Origin: Halocaridina rubra
Lineage: Eukaryota > Arthropoda > Malacostraca > Decapoda > Atyidae
DNA length: 64,000 nt
Assembly: GCA_037179515.1 (NCBI GenBank)
Contig: JAXCGZ010001904.1
Coordinates: forward strand, 186,001 to 250,000
Direction of reading: 5' to 3'
Both the position numbers and the translations under genes were made by a program. Of the stretch, positions 53,876 to 64,000 are shown in pieces (the first letter of the stretch is position 1; each line of letters starts with the position of its first letter). Under the pieces are notes generated by a model. The model searched no databases, was not told the DNA's origin, and saw nothing but the letters and a program-made list of their open reading frames with translations.

Positions 53876-53977
53876 ACTACTACTACTACAGTAAATCTGT
53901 ATATCTAGGCTAGCCTAGAGACAAGCTAATTCGATTTAAGTTCTCTCTCCTGGAACCAATTAACGACGTTAGGTGAG

Positions 53978-53980
<3 letters not shown>

Positions 53981-54059
<79 letters not shown>
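53981..54059. repeat. (TA)n microsatellite
   Basis: About 40 TA units precede a CR1-like fragment. Confidence 0.95.
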
Positions 54060-54064
<5 letters not shown>

Positions 54065-54225
54065 TATCCTGCTAGGAATCCTGTTCAGAGCATGAGATAT
54101 TCTACAGTATTACCAAGCCAATTTTCACCAATTTCCCTTCTGAACATAAATTTATCAAGCTTAAATCCATTACCCATTACGAGTTCTGGTTTGATCATGA
54201 ATTTTTAAAACTTTATTAATTATTA
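54065..54225 (-). pseudogene. CR1/L2-like LINE tail, second fragment
   Basis: It is nearly the same sequence as 52500-52640 (ACGAGTTCTGGTTTGATCRTGAATTTTTAA) with an extra 15-20 bases near 54085. It encodes part of the same C-terminal motif on the minus strand. Confidence 0.75.
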
Positions 54226-54235
54226 CCCTTGTAAT

Positions 54236-54373
54236 GACCTGTCATATGTGAAGGGATTATAAAAGATGTGTAATGAATATCCAGCTCTCTGCTGGGGTTT
54301 AATATACCTCTGCATTACTTTCATGATGTCTATTCCAAAAATTCTCCTTAGATCTTATTATTATTGTTATTAA

Positions 54374-54419
<46 letters not shown>

Positions 54420-54426
54420 ATTATTA
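54236..54426. repeat. E-family fragment and (TTA)n tract
   Basis: GACCTGTCATATGTGAAGGG and about 120 following bases match 62998-63118. A (TTA)n tract fills about 54355-54425. Confidence 0.8.
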
Positions 54427-54429
54427 TTG

Positions 54430-56224
54430 CTTTTTGCTGTCACTGTTTCTTCTTTTATTGGAAAATGGTCTTGTATGGAATCATGGCATCGTCGAGAAGA
54501 TTGCAGAAGGTCACCGAACAAACCATGTTATCATCATGTTCTTGTGAGAGTTGTTGGAGCGCTTACACGTGTTCATACATGGTTCGAGTGTAAGATCAGG
54601 TTTTTCGACTTCTTCGTGGCTAAGTTACGAAGTGAATTGAATATACTTATGAAAACCCTTGATCGTTATGAAAAATATAGAAGTGGAGAGGCCAAGTATC
54701 CTATCAGTGATATTTTGAAATATACTTTGGACTTTGCACAAACTGGTCTCAAGTCAGGTCAGTCTTCAGAAACCAGTTGTGTTCCTTCTCCTTCTATGAT
54801 GGAAGTGGATGGCATTGAAAACTCTGAAAATGACATTGAAATGACAGAAGCTCCAAAAAGAATGTTCAGAAGAAGGTGGAATTTATACTGATGCTCCCTA
54901 GAGGAAATATCTTGTAAATCAGACGTTAAAGAAGATCTGCAGTAGCCGCTTGAAATTAAAGAGGAGTCGTTGAGGCAAAGGAGACTGTTATCGAAAGAAC
55001 TCCTGAAGAAAATGAAGGAGGGACGATAAACTGTATTGAGGAAGGCAACTCAAGAACACCGGAGGAAGAGCCCCAGCAGGCATCATCGCCTTCCAAGAAA
55101 ATGCGGATATTGCCCCCTGCTCCACGAACAGTAGATTCTTTGAGGCCAAAATGGCGGCCGACATCCACAAACCTTCTTCCTTCTTTCAGCATATCTAACA
55201 GTTTCACCTTATCTGTTATGGTTAACATCTTCCTTTGCCGCTTAGGCTCACTACCAGAAGCTTAGAGGATGAAGGACGCTTGATAGGCATTGCAAAGATT
55301 GAACTACGTAAATAAAATAAATCACAAGCACAACGTATTAATAATCACAACGCGAACGGCGCACATGTGAGTTAGACTGAACGAGTGAGGAGAGACAATG
55401 GAAGATGGTGGGAGAACCAAGCTTCAATCAAAAAGCCAATCATACCCCATGATACAGAACATAGAGAAAAACAATTCTGTGATTCTTCGTCTCCCATCCT
55501 TTCAGCCAATAGCAATCCATGAACCTTCTCATGTAGGTGCGAGCCTTTGCGTTTTCCAATACACCAATACAGTTTATGCTATCGTACAGTATTTCACATG
55601 GTGCAATACTGTGAGTTATATGTTTAAATTTATGTTTTTTACTATTTTTTACCGTTTTATTACTCTTAGGCTAGGAAATACTTTTATCAAAAAAATAATG
55701 AAAATTTCAATATGTACCAGCTCACGTCGGTGCGACCTTTTTCGTTTTCCAAAACGCTGATACTGGTATCGTATTATTCATGGTGCAATACTGTGAGTAT
55801 TTATGTTTTTTACTATTTTTTGCTGTTTTATTATTAATAGGCTAAGAAAGGCATTTTTTTATCCGTAAAATAATGAAACTACTGGAAATTTTAATATATG
55901 CTAGCTCACGTAGGTGCGATCCTTTGCATTTTCCGAAACGCTGATACCGGTATCGTACTTTCTATGGTGCAGAGTTACATGTTTAAATTTATGTTTTTTC
56001 TTTTTCTTACTGTTTTATTATTCTTAGGCTGGGAAATAAATTTTTTTTAATCAATAAAATAATGAAAAATTTTTCTTTTTCAATAAAATAATGAAAATAC
56101 TGAAAATTTTTATATTTTTAATATTTTAATATTTTCGTATATACCCAGAAAAAAAATTCGCCAAAAAAACCCGCGATGCACTGAATTCGCGATAGGTGAG
56201 CCGCAGTATGGCGAGGGGTTACTG
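54430..56224 (-). mobile_element. Tigger-family copy T9 carrying foreign sequence
   Basis: Bases 54430-54619 match the C-terminal transposase region (antisense) of T3, and 55125-55290 match its N-terminal region (MLTITDKVKLLDMLKEGRRF on the minus strand). The DDE core between is replaced by about 505 bp that match no Tigger copy here. The right subterminal repeats and the right end (…GCGAGGGGTTACTG, 56224) are present. The left terminus is missing. Confidence 0.8.
54620..55124 (+). pseudogene. Possible captured host coding sequence inside T9
   Basis: The plus strand, opposite to the transposase, is coding-like. In one frame to the stop at 54889: LRSELNILMKTLDRYEKYRS, PISDILKYTLDFAQTGLKSG, MMEVDGIENSENDIEMTEAP. 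After a stop and a shift it continues SCKSDVKEDLQ and VEAKETVIERTPEENEGGTI…PEEEPQQASSPSKKMRILPP. The composition (acidic, Ser/Pro/Glu-rich, no introns visible) looks like part of a nuclear-protein mRNA. I do not recognise the gene and give no function. It could also be an unrecognised element. Confidence 0.5.
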
Positions 56225-56559
56225 TATATGTATACACAGTGCCCCCTCGTTTATTGTGGGGGTTCGGTTCCGGGACCGGCCGCGATAGGTGAACATCCGC
56301 GAAGTAGGAGCACATATATACATAGGTAACTTACATTTATTTTTACTTTTACTGTATAAACCCTCCATGCACTGCTAACAAACCACCCTTTACTTTATTA
56401 ATAACAGCATGCAAGCGTATATTTATATGAACATGATAGGTAAACTTACCGTGAATGAGGTGATGATGACGTGTACATACTCCAGAGGATATTATTCCAC
56501 AGCCAATGACAGCTATATGGCTGTCGCTGTTTCTTCTTTTATGTGAAGATAAAGAGTCA

Positions 56560-58440
56560 TGGCATCGTCAATAAGATTGCAGAAGGTCACCAAACGAACC
56601 ATATCATCGTCATGCTCCTGCGACAGTTGTTGGACTACTTACACATGTTCATGCGTGGCTGCCACATGTTCAAGTGTAAGGCCAGGTTCTTCAACTTCTT
56701 CGTGCTCTTCCTCTGGTTGTTTTTCTTCCTCTTCTTAACTCGCTGATTTTGTTATTTCCTCCAAGGCTTCGAGTGGCAGTTGAGCAGTTCATTGACGTCT
56801 TCGTGAGTCATATCTTTAAAGCCTTTTCCTTCTAGAAATGCAGCCAACTTCACAGCTTTCGCAACTGCTGAGTTATGGGCTTCGTCAGGAGTGAATCCCT
56901 TGTAGTCGTATATGACTTCGGGCTACAATTTCTTCCAACTGCCATTGATTATGGCCGGCTTCATCTCTTTGATTTCATTCTGAATATTTTGAAGGCATGT
57001 AGCAATTGTGTAGTTATGCCAGTATGTCTTCAGTGCGAATTCTTTGTCCGCATCCATAGAGTCAACCAGGGTCACCAGGGTATTTCGTGTGTAGAGGGCC
57101 TTGAACGCACGAATAACGCCTTGATCCATAGGCTGAATCGGTGATGTCGTATTATGTGGCAGGACCTCTACTTGAACAGCGTCATATTCGAGATCAGTTG
57201 CATCGCCACCAGCATTATCCATCAAAAGAAGGACTTTAATTTCAAGGCCCTTCTCCGCAAGATAAACTTTGACTTGAGGGATAAAGCATTGGTGAAACCA
57301 GTCTGATGTGAGGCTTTTTGTGATCCAGGGTTAGGAGAATGCATCCAATACACTGTCAGCAGATTCTTGTTCCTCTTCTTCAAAGCTCTAGGGTTTTTAG
57401 ACTTGTTGATATGCCCAGGCTTTAACACGAAGCCAGCAGCATTCCCGCACATGACGAGGGTAACGCGATCTTTGTGCGCTTTAAATCCCGGGGCTTTAGC
57501 TTCTTTCTTGAAGAGAAAAGTGCGAGACAGCACTCTCTTCCAAAATAATGCAGTCTCATCCATGTTAAAGACTCGCTCAGGAGCATATTCACCTTCCTCA
57601 ATAATTTTCTTGAAATCGTTCTCTACATAGTCTTCAGCTGCAGCTCTATCTGCAGAGGCAGCTTCGCCATGACCGAAATGTTCTTTAGGCCAAAGCGTTT
57701 TTGAAATTTGTCGAACCATCCCTTGCTTGCAACGTACGATTGTTTCCTTGGTGGGATTGTTTCCTTGGTGGAGAATCGCTGGAGGGTCCTGGTTGTGGGT
57801 CGTCGATATCTTCTCTCTCCTCCTCTCCACGGTTGCCACTGTCATCGTCGTCAGGTTCGTTTGCAACGAATGTCTTGTACAGCTTCTTCGCCTTTGTTTG
57901 TATGATATTGGTGTCTAATATCTCTGGGGTCTCTGTACTTTGACTGTTTTTTTCTGTCTGTCGTTTTCCTTTGTTTGACATTACCCCATCTCTGCCTTAC
58001 CCTTAACCTTTTTCTTCTCCTTCGTCTTGGTATTTTCTTGTGCCCGGGCGTTTATTGATGAGGGCAGTACTGCCTGTCGCGGGGTCACACTCTTAAAAAA
58101 AAAAAAAAAGCTGATGTTCTTCCTGCAATTAGCAGTCCATAGGGCCAAAGCAGATTCCATTCGCACTATTATCTTTTTGCGGGGTGTTACGACCCTCTTC
58201 GCTGTTTTATTAAAAGAAATAGTCTCTGTTTTCCTGATATTTGCCTCGTCCTTCTTGATGTATCAAACAGTAGATTCGTTGATGCCGAAATGGCGGCCGA
58301 CATCCGCGAACCTTCTTCCTTCCTTCAACATATCTAACATTTTTACCTTTTCTGTTATGGTCAACATCTTCCTTTGGCACTTAGGCTTACTACCAGAAAC
58401 CTTAGAAGATAAAAGACGCTTGGGAGGCATTGCAGAGGTT
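56560..58440 (-). pseudogene. Tigger transposase of T10, multiply broken
   Basis: The minus-strand pieces in order are a start near 58430 with VKMLDMLKEGRRFADVGRHF, RMESALALWTANCRK, an insertion (57913-58110), DTNIIQTKAKKLYKTFVANE, a frameshift near a short tandem duplication (57738-57770), FNMDETALFWKRVLSRTF (first Asp), another shift near 57230, then MMDNAGGDATDLEYDAVQ (second Asp, with the usual GGH changed to GGD) and QPMDQGVIRAFKALYTRN (third Asp). The homologue in T3 has one stop only. Inactive. Confidence 0.88.
57922..58110 (+). mobile_element. Short retroposon-like insert with poly-A tail
   Basis: About 190 bp absent from T3 interrupts the sequence GGTGTCTAAGCTGATG. It begins near TCTCTGGGGTCTCTGTAC and ends with 15 A (58096-58110). 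A GC-rich block (GTGCCCGGGCGTTTATTGAT) precedes the tail. The poly-A suggests reverse transcription of an RNA. I cannot identify the source. Confidence 0.6.
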
Positions 58441-59247
58441 TAAAAACAAAAGTTTACACTATTACAAACACAACGCGAAAGGTGCACACGTGAATAGACT
58501 GAACGGGTAAGGCAAGACAATGGAAGATGCTGGGAGTATGAAGGTTCAATCAAAAAGCCAATCAGACCCCATGATACAGAACATGCAGAAAAACAATTCT
58601 GTGATTCGTCGTTTCCCACCCTTTGAGCCAGTAGCATCCCATGAACTATCTCACGTAGGTGTGACCCTTTGCATTTTCCATGACACCATTACAGTGTACA
58701 GTATTGTACAATATTTTACATGGTGCAATACCGTGAGTTATATGTTTAAATTTGTTTTTTACTATTTCTTACTGTTTTATTATTCTTAGGCTAGGAAATA
58801 CTTTTTTTTTTATCAATAAAATAATGAAAATACTGGAAGTTTTAATATGTACTAGCTCACGTAGGTGCGACTCTTTTCATTTTCTGAAACGCTGATACTG
58901 GTATCGTATTTTGCATGATGCAGTACTATGAGTTACATGTTTAAATTTATGTTTTTTGCTATTTTTTATTGTTTTATTATTCTTAGGCTAGGAAATACTT
59001 TTTTTTATCAATAAAATAATGAAAATACTGGAAATTTTAATATGTGTTATCTCACATTGGTGTGACCCTTTGCGTTTTCCAAAATGCTGATACCAGTATC
59101 GTACTTTCTAGGGTACAGAGTTACATGTCTAAATTTATATGTTTTACTATTTTGTATTGTTTTTATCATTCTTAGGCTTGGAAATACTTTTTTTTAATCA
59201 ATAAAATAATGAAAAAAAAATTTTCTCCAATTAAAATAATAAAAATA

Positions 59248-61081
59248 CACCTTGTTCGCTTTTTCCGTATTTTCTTTATCCGCGAAATTACAATAATGCC
59301 CATAAAAAATAATAGCAAAAAATACGAAATTCGCAAATAGCGCCCATGCTAAAATATTAGAAAAAAGATTTTTCATTTTAGTAAAAAATCGACCGCCTCG
59401 GAGGCACTTTTTCGCCATCCTCCTCCTCCTCTACCGCTTAATGCGATTGGATATTACGAACATAATGGAAAAAAAGCATAAAGAACAAACAGCAAATATA
59501 AAATATATTTTTAATATAATATTGTCGGGGTAATAGCGGGCGAGGGCGCATCAGCTGATACGGAAGTACAAAACGTTTGCTGATAGAGGTTCGTTCTCCC
59601 GCATCCTCCTCCTCTTCTACCACTTACTGCGATCGAATATTATGAAGAAAATTGTAAAAAAGCATTAAGAACAAACAGCACACAAATTTTCTATATAATA
59701 TCGTCAGGAAAATAACGTGCGAAATTGCATCAGCGGATACGGAAGTGGTAAAACGTTTGCCGATAGAGGTTTGTTCTCCTGCATCCTCCTCCTCTTCTAC
59801 CACTTAATGCGATCAAATATTATGAAGAAAATTGAAAAAAGCATTAAGAACAAACAGCAAACAAATTTTCGATATAATATCGTCAGGGAAATAGCGTGCA
59901 AGGGTGCATCAGTTGATACAGAAGTGGCAAAACGTTTGTCGATAGAGGTTCGTTCTCCTGCATCCTCCTCCTCTTCTACCGCTTAATGCGATCAAATGTT
60001 ATGAAGAATTGAAAAAAAAGCATTAAAAACAAACAGCAAGCAAATTTTCGATATGATATCGTCAGGGAAATATTGTGCGAGGATTCATTAGCTGATACAG
60101 AAGTGGCAAAAACATTTGCTGATAGAGGTACGTTCTCCTGCATCCTCCTCCTCTTCTACCGCTTAATGCGATCAAATATTATGAAGAAAATTGAAAAAAG
60201 CATGAAAAACAAACAGCAAACAAATTTTCGACATAATATCGTCAGGGAAATAGCGTGTAGAGAATATACATATTTCATTAAAGTTTCCCCGATGTACGTT
60301 TTCTTTGTAACGATTTGTATAGTTTTCTTTTCTCTCAGCTGAATTTGTTTACGTTTAGATTTCGTGCAGCATGGTTGATATGTAAAGAAGATAGAATAAT
60401 GTTTAAAACCAAGGAATATTAATATGTAATATGTACTATAATATTGAATATTAGATAAACCCTAAATTGAGTGAGTAAATAAATATTTTATGAGTAAGAT
60501 ATTGTACCTGAATAGTGATAAGCATCAGTTGATACGGAAGCGGCAAAACGTTTGCCGATAGGGGTTTGTTCTCCCGCATCTTCCTCCTCTTCTACCGCTT
60601 AATGTGATCAGATATTATGAAGATAATGGAAAAAAAGCATTAAGAACAAACAGCAAACAAACTTTCTATATAATACCATCATAGAAATAGCTTGCGAGGG
60701 TTTATCAGCTGATGCGGAGGCGGCAAAACGTTTGCATCCTCGTGCTCACCGCCACCATGCACGTCCCAGTGTATGCCTGTTGCTCACCGCATAATAGAAT
60801 GCATTAATTTGTTTACTGTACAGTAAATCTGTATGTCACTTATACTGTACACTATTTGCTTGTTAATACAAATAACTACAGGTCTTTCTGCTTTGTTATG
60901 TACTTATGAAATATATTTTACTTATCTCATACCTTTAGTATAGTGTGTCTATGGACGGTTGTGGAACGAGCTATGCCTATTATCATTGTTTCCTATGGAA
61001 AATGACTGTTTTTTTTACGCGATTTTCGATTTACCCGTCACTTCTGAGAACCTATCTCCTCGTTATTCCAAGAACAAGGTG
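59248..61081. mobile_element. C-family TIR element, copy C3
   Basis: The ends are CACCTTGTTCGCTTTTTCCG and …CCAAGAACAAGGTG, with TA at 59246-59247 and 61082-61083. The inner flanks match C2 (AATAATGCCCATAAAAAATA; CCTATGGAAAATGACTG). It contains the 180-bp tandem array. Confidence 0.88.
59430..60740. repeat. Tandem array, about 180-bp unit, in C3
   Basis: The unit start CTCCTCCTCTTCTACCRCTTA recurs near 59430, 59609, 59789, 59968, 60148 and 60578. Each unit contains GCATTAAGAACAAACAGCAA, GTCAGGGAAATAGCG and GATACGGAAGTGGCAAAACG. In one frame a unit spells REIACKGASVDTEVAKRLS then SPASSSSSTA. The SADTEVAKTFADR-like peptide resembles a stretch just before the first DDE Asp of Tigger transposases. 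One unit near 60260-60520 is replaced by unrelated sequence. Confidence 0.88.
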
Positions 61082-61216
61082 TACTGAAAATTTTAGTATT
61101 TTAATATTTTAATATTCTCGCATATACCCAGAAAAAGAAAGCTCGCCAAAAAAAAAGCGCGATGCACCGAATTTGCGAAAGGTGAACCGCGATATAGCGA
61201 GGGTTCACTATATATA

Positions 61217-62345
61217 CAGGTATACCTTGGCTTAGGTCGTTTCGAGTTAAGTCATTCTCGATTATAATATGTGGAAAAAAAAAAAATAAAGTTTACGTCA
61301 TTATAATCAACTTTACGTCTGTCCGCTACAAATATTGGAATCCTAATATCACTAGAAATACCATTAAAAGCACATGAAATTAAGTTACTGTACAATAAAT
61401 AAAAACAAAAGCACACAAAATCATGTTATTGTACAATAAATAAGAATAAAAGCAAATAAAATCTTATTAAAATACGTACAGTAGTTCCAATATCTACCGT
61501 TAGGCATCGTCACTCGTCATAATAATAATAGTAATAATAATAATAATAATAATGATAATAAGAATACGAATATGAATAAGAATACAAATAAGAATAAGAA
61601 TAAGAATGCAGCAGGCATTAGCATTTATCGAAAAGGACTTTCTTTGTTCGAGGATATGGATCCCAATGCTATAAATAAAAACAAAAGCACATAAAATCAT
61701 GTTATTGTATAATAAATAAGAATAAAAGCATATAAATATCTTATTAAAATATGTACAGTAGTTCCAATATCTACCATTAGGCGTCGTCACTCGTCATAAT
61801 AATAATAATAATGATAATAATAATAATAAGAATACAAATATGAATAAGAATATGAATGCAGCAGGCATTTGAATTTATCGAAAAGGACTTTTTTTGTTCG
61901 AGGACATGGATCCCAATGCTATAAAGAAAAACAAAAGCACATAAAATCATGTTATTGTGCAATAAATAAGAATAAAAGCATATAAATATCTTATTAAAGT
62001 ACGTACTGCAATTCCAATATCTACCGTTAGGCGTCGTCACTCGTCATTCTGGCGAAACCGCTATTGTTTTGAATTGATATTATGAAGAAAATTGACAAAA
62101 AGCATTAAGAACAAACAGCAAACATAATTTTAATATACTATGGTCAGGGAAATAGCGTGTGCGGGCGCATCAGCTGATACGGAAGTGTGACAAAACGTAT
62201 GCATCCTCGTCCTCACTGCCACCATCAGTGTTGCCAGAATACATAAATGAGAGAAATGATAAATATAGAAAACGTACATGTAAGCTAGTAAGTTATTTCA
62301 AGTATCTTAAAGATGAAGGACATATTTATTTAAATTACAGTACTA
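61217..62345. mobile_element. D-family element, copy D2
   Basis: It starts CAGGTATACCTTGGCTTAGG next to the end of T10. Three near-repeats of about 260 bp (around 61400, 61680, 61930) each contain TCATGTTATTGTRYAATAAA, an interrupted (TAA)n and GTACAGTAGTTCCAATATCT. The following frame LPEYINERNDKYRKRTCKLV matches D1. At 62341-62342 it preserves the empty TA used by C2 in D1. Confidence 0.65.
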
Positions 62346-62770
62346 CCATCGTGTAATTAATATATATCTTAAAATGTACCCATACATTTGAAAATAAAAA
62401 CATCTGCTTTATCTGGCAACACTGGTCCCCATGCTAAGCCTGTTGCCAACGGCATAATAAAGTTCATTAATTTGTTTACTGTACATAAATTTAAAAATAA
62501 AGATACTACCTGCCCAACGTGTGAACAATGTGAAGAGAGCCTAGAACATTTTCTGCTATTTTGTGAAGCATATGCACAAATAAGAACAGAATATAGTTTT
62601 TTAGCATAACCATATCTAGAAAAGAAAATTGAAATAATTGCTAATATATTGTTATTTAGATATTGAAGTGAAAAAGACGTCAAAGAAAGAAAAAAAATTA
62701 TAAAAATTTATAGAAAAAGAAATCAAATAATAAAAACTGCACTAACAATTTAGCAAAGCAAAACCAAAAC
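62346..62770 (+). pseudogene. LINE-like C-terminal frame in D2
   Basis: The 73-codon frame at 62388-62609 encodes MKIKTSALSGNTGPHAKPVA and CPTCEQCEESLEHFLLFCEA then YAQIRTEYSFLA. It continues after a stop in the same frame with EKKIEIIANILLFRY and a basic tail. The Cys-Cys-His-Cys cluster resembles LINE ORF2 termini. Whether it belongs to D or was a LINE into which D inserted is not resolved. Confidence 0.55.
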
Positions 62771-62908
62771 TTGGGAGCCGTTGCAAAAGACGTATCCCAC
62801 CCATATCCATTCTTTTTCTGTTTAACATTGCAAATGACGTTAGTGAAATAAGCATGCACATACTTGTCTACTATGGCAATCTACTATGGCAATTTTTTTT
62901 TTTTTTAA

Positions 62909-63114
62909 GATGACTATGACACCAGGACGGGCCAAAAGTGATAAAATAAAACAGCTTTTATCAGGCTGTAAAGAAAAACAGAGATGGAGAGTGTAATGAC
63001 CTGTCAATTGTGAAGGGATTATAAAAGATGTGTAATGAATATCCAGCTCTCTGCTGGGTTTTAATATACCTATTCATTACTTTCATGATGCCTATTCCAA
63101 AAATTCTCCTTAGA

Positions 63115-63151
<37 letters not shown>

Positions 63152-63287
63152 GGCAACCATAATTTTCCTTTGATGGTGATTGTGGAGATTATTATTATTA
63201 TTATTATTATCATTACGAATTTGTAATTAAACCATTATTTTTACAATAAATAATGTAGTTTTGGTTTAATGAATAAGAGTTAATTAA

Positions 63288-63372
<85 letters not shown>

Positions 63373-63500
63373 TCCAACATTCTATTCTACCCAACCCCCC
63401 ACACTCTCTTTGTCCCTACAAATTAGGGAGGGGCACTGTACACAGTTATTAATGTAAATAAACCAACAGATGTACAAACAATGATGAGCCCATAATAATT

Positions 63501-63550
<50 letters not shown>

Positions 63551-63612
63551 CTCCACAATCATCATCAAAGGAGAATTTTTATCGCCAATAATATAATAAT
63601 AGTAATAATAAT

Positions 63613-63650
<38 letters not shown>

Positions 63651-63880
63651 GAAGAAGAAGAAGAAGAAGAAGATCTGAGGAGAATTATTGGAATAGACAT
63701 CATGAAAGTAATGCAGAGGTATATTAAAACCCAGCAGAGAGCTGGATATTCATTACACATCTTTTATAATCCCTTCACATCTGACAGGTCATTACACTCT
63801 CCATCTATGTTTCTCTTTACAGCCTGATAAAGACTGTCTTAATTTATCATTTTTTGGCCCATGCTGGTGTCACAATAATC
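62909..63880. repeat. Large inverted repeat of the E family around microsatellites
   Basis: 62909-63190 and about 63545-63880 are reverse complements (for example TGTGTAATGAATATCCAGCT at 63030 against AGCTGGATATTCATTACACA at 63740). The spacer holds (CT)n at 63291-63371, (TTA)n and (TAA)n tracts and a (GAA)n run at 63649-63673. Fragments of the same family lie at 29404 and 54236. No protein is evident. Confidence 0.85.
63291..63371. repeat. (CT)n microsatellite
   Basis: About 40 TC units sit at the centre of the E-family inverted repeat. Confidence 0.95.
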
Positions 63881-63960
63881 TCTAATATTCTTTTTTTTCC
63901 ACAAAATTTTGTTATTCTTCAAAAGGATATATCATACACGTAATTTAATATCAATTTTTT

Positions 63961-64000
63961 TAACCTTTATTTCCATTTCATTACAATGGGTATTCGTCAG
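63961..64000 (-). mobile_element. tRNA-derived SINE, copy 3 (cut by window end)
   Basis: The last 40 bases (CTTTATTTCCATTTCATTAC…GGGTATTCGTCAG) match the 3' body of the SINE at 53128-53160 in the same orientation. The head should lie beyond the window. Confidence 0.8.

Larger units (their letters stand above)
56237..61210 (-). mobile_element. Tigger-family copy T10, large, with nested inserts
   Basis: It starts CAGTGCCCCCTCGTTTATTG and ends …GCGATATAGCGAGGGTTCACT at about 61209. The broken transposase occupies 56560-58440. Right subterminal units follow (58640-59215). Element C3 is inserted at a TA inside the sequence that reads AAAATACTGAAAATTTT in other copies. One short left unit remains at 56335-56470, so T10 has fewer left repeats than T3. 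Confidence 0.88.

Noticed and set aside
59430..60740. Protein-coding gene with repeated domains
   Set aside because: Frames are interrupted by stops in every unit and the array lies inside a TIR element; treated as a tandem repeat with a coding ancestry.

Overview
The window is eukaryotic and looks like intergenic or intronic DNA from a transposon-rich, microsatellite-rich arthropod genome. A decapod crustacean is my best guess. The support is indirect: interstitial (CCTAA)n tracts matching the arthropod TTAGG telomere motif, very long (TA)n arrays, abundant Tigger/pogo elements, Mag-like Ty3/gypsy elements and tRNA-derived SINEs. I found no convincing host protein-coding gene, no rRNA and no functional tRNA. 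Almost every coding stretch is a transposable-element gene in some state of decay.

1-23 kb is one nested stack read mainly on the minus strand. A LINE with ORF1 (zinc knuckles) followed by ORF2 (APE endonuclease), here LINE-A, is cut by two Ty3/gypsy elements. gypsy-2 (15862-20887) is recent: its 168-bp LTRs differ at 2 positions, it has a CCCAC target duplication, and few lesions. gypsy-1 (2269-15778) is old and carries dead catalytic sites. Inside gypsy-1 sits a third LTR element (3435-12356) with the unusual pol order integrase before reverse transcriptase, as in Gmr1-like elements. Its gag/5'-LTR half is inverted relative to its pol/3'-LTR half, and the whole insert is flanked by a 13-bp direct repeat. 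A tRNA-derived SINE lies inside its RT. Upstream of LINE-A on the same strand is the RNase H end of a second LINE.

23-36 kb is sparser: three foldback MITE-like elements, telomere-like repeats, two internally deleted Tigger copies, an RTE-like endonuclease remnant, a 503-bp (TA)n tract and a Jockey/CR1-like RT remnant.

35.5-50.6 kb is dominated by one Tigger family. The only nearly complete copy (36456-40378) has a transposase broken by a single stop. It sits in a piggyBac-like element with TTAA duplications, which itself splits an older Tigger-type gene. Deleted copies follow at 42.3-43.9, 46.3-47.6, 47.7-48.7 and 48.8-50.5 kb, most abutting (TA)n arrays. Between two of them is an eight-unit, 274-bp satellite whose unit contains a tRNA-like promoter.

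50.7-64 kb holds related TA-target TIR elements (called C and D here), with a clean empty-site/filled-site pair. It also holds a hAT-like MITE, CR1-like and other LINE tails, a Tigger copy that seems to have captured non-transposon coding sequence, a second large decayed Tigger, a 180-bp tandem array inside a C element, and a large inverted repeat around (CT)n. The elements do not act together as a pathway. The interest lies in their order of insertion, rearrangement and sequence capture.
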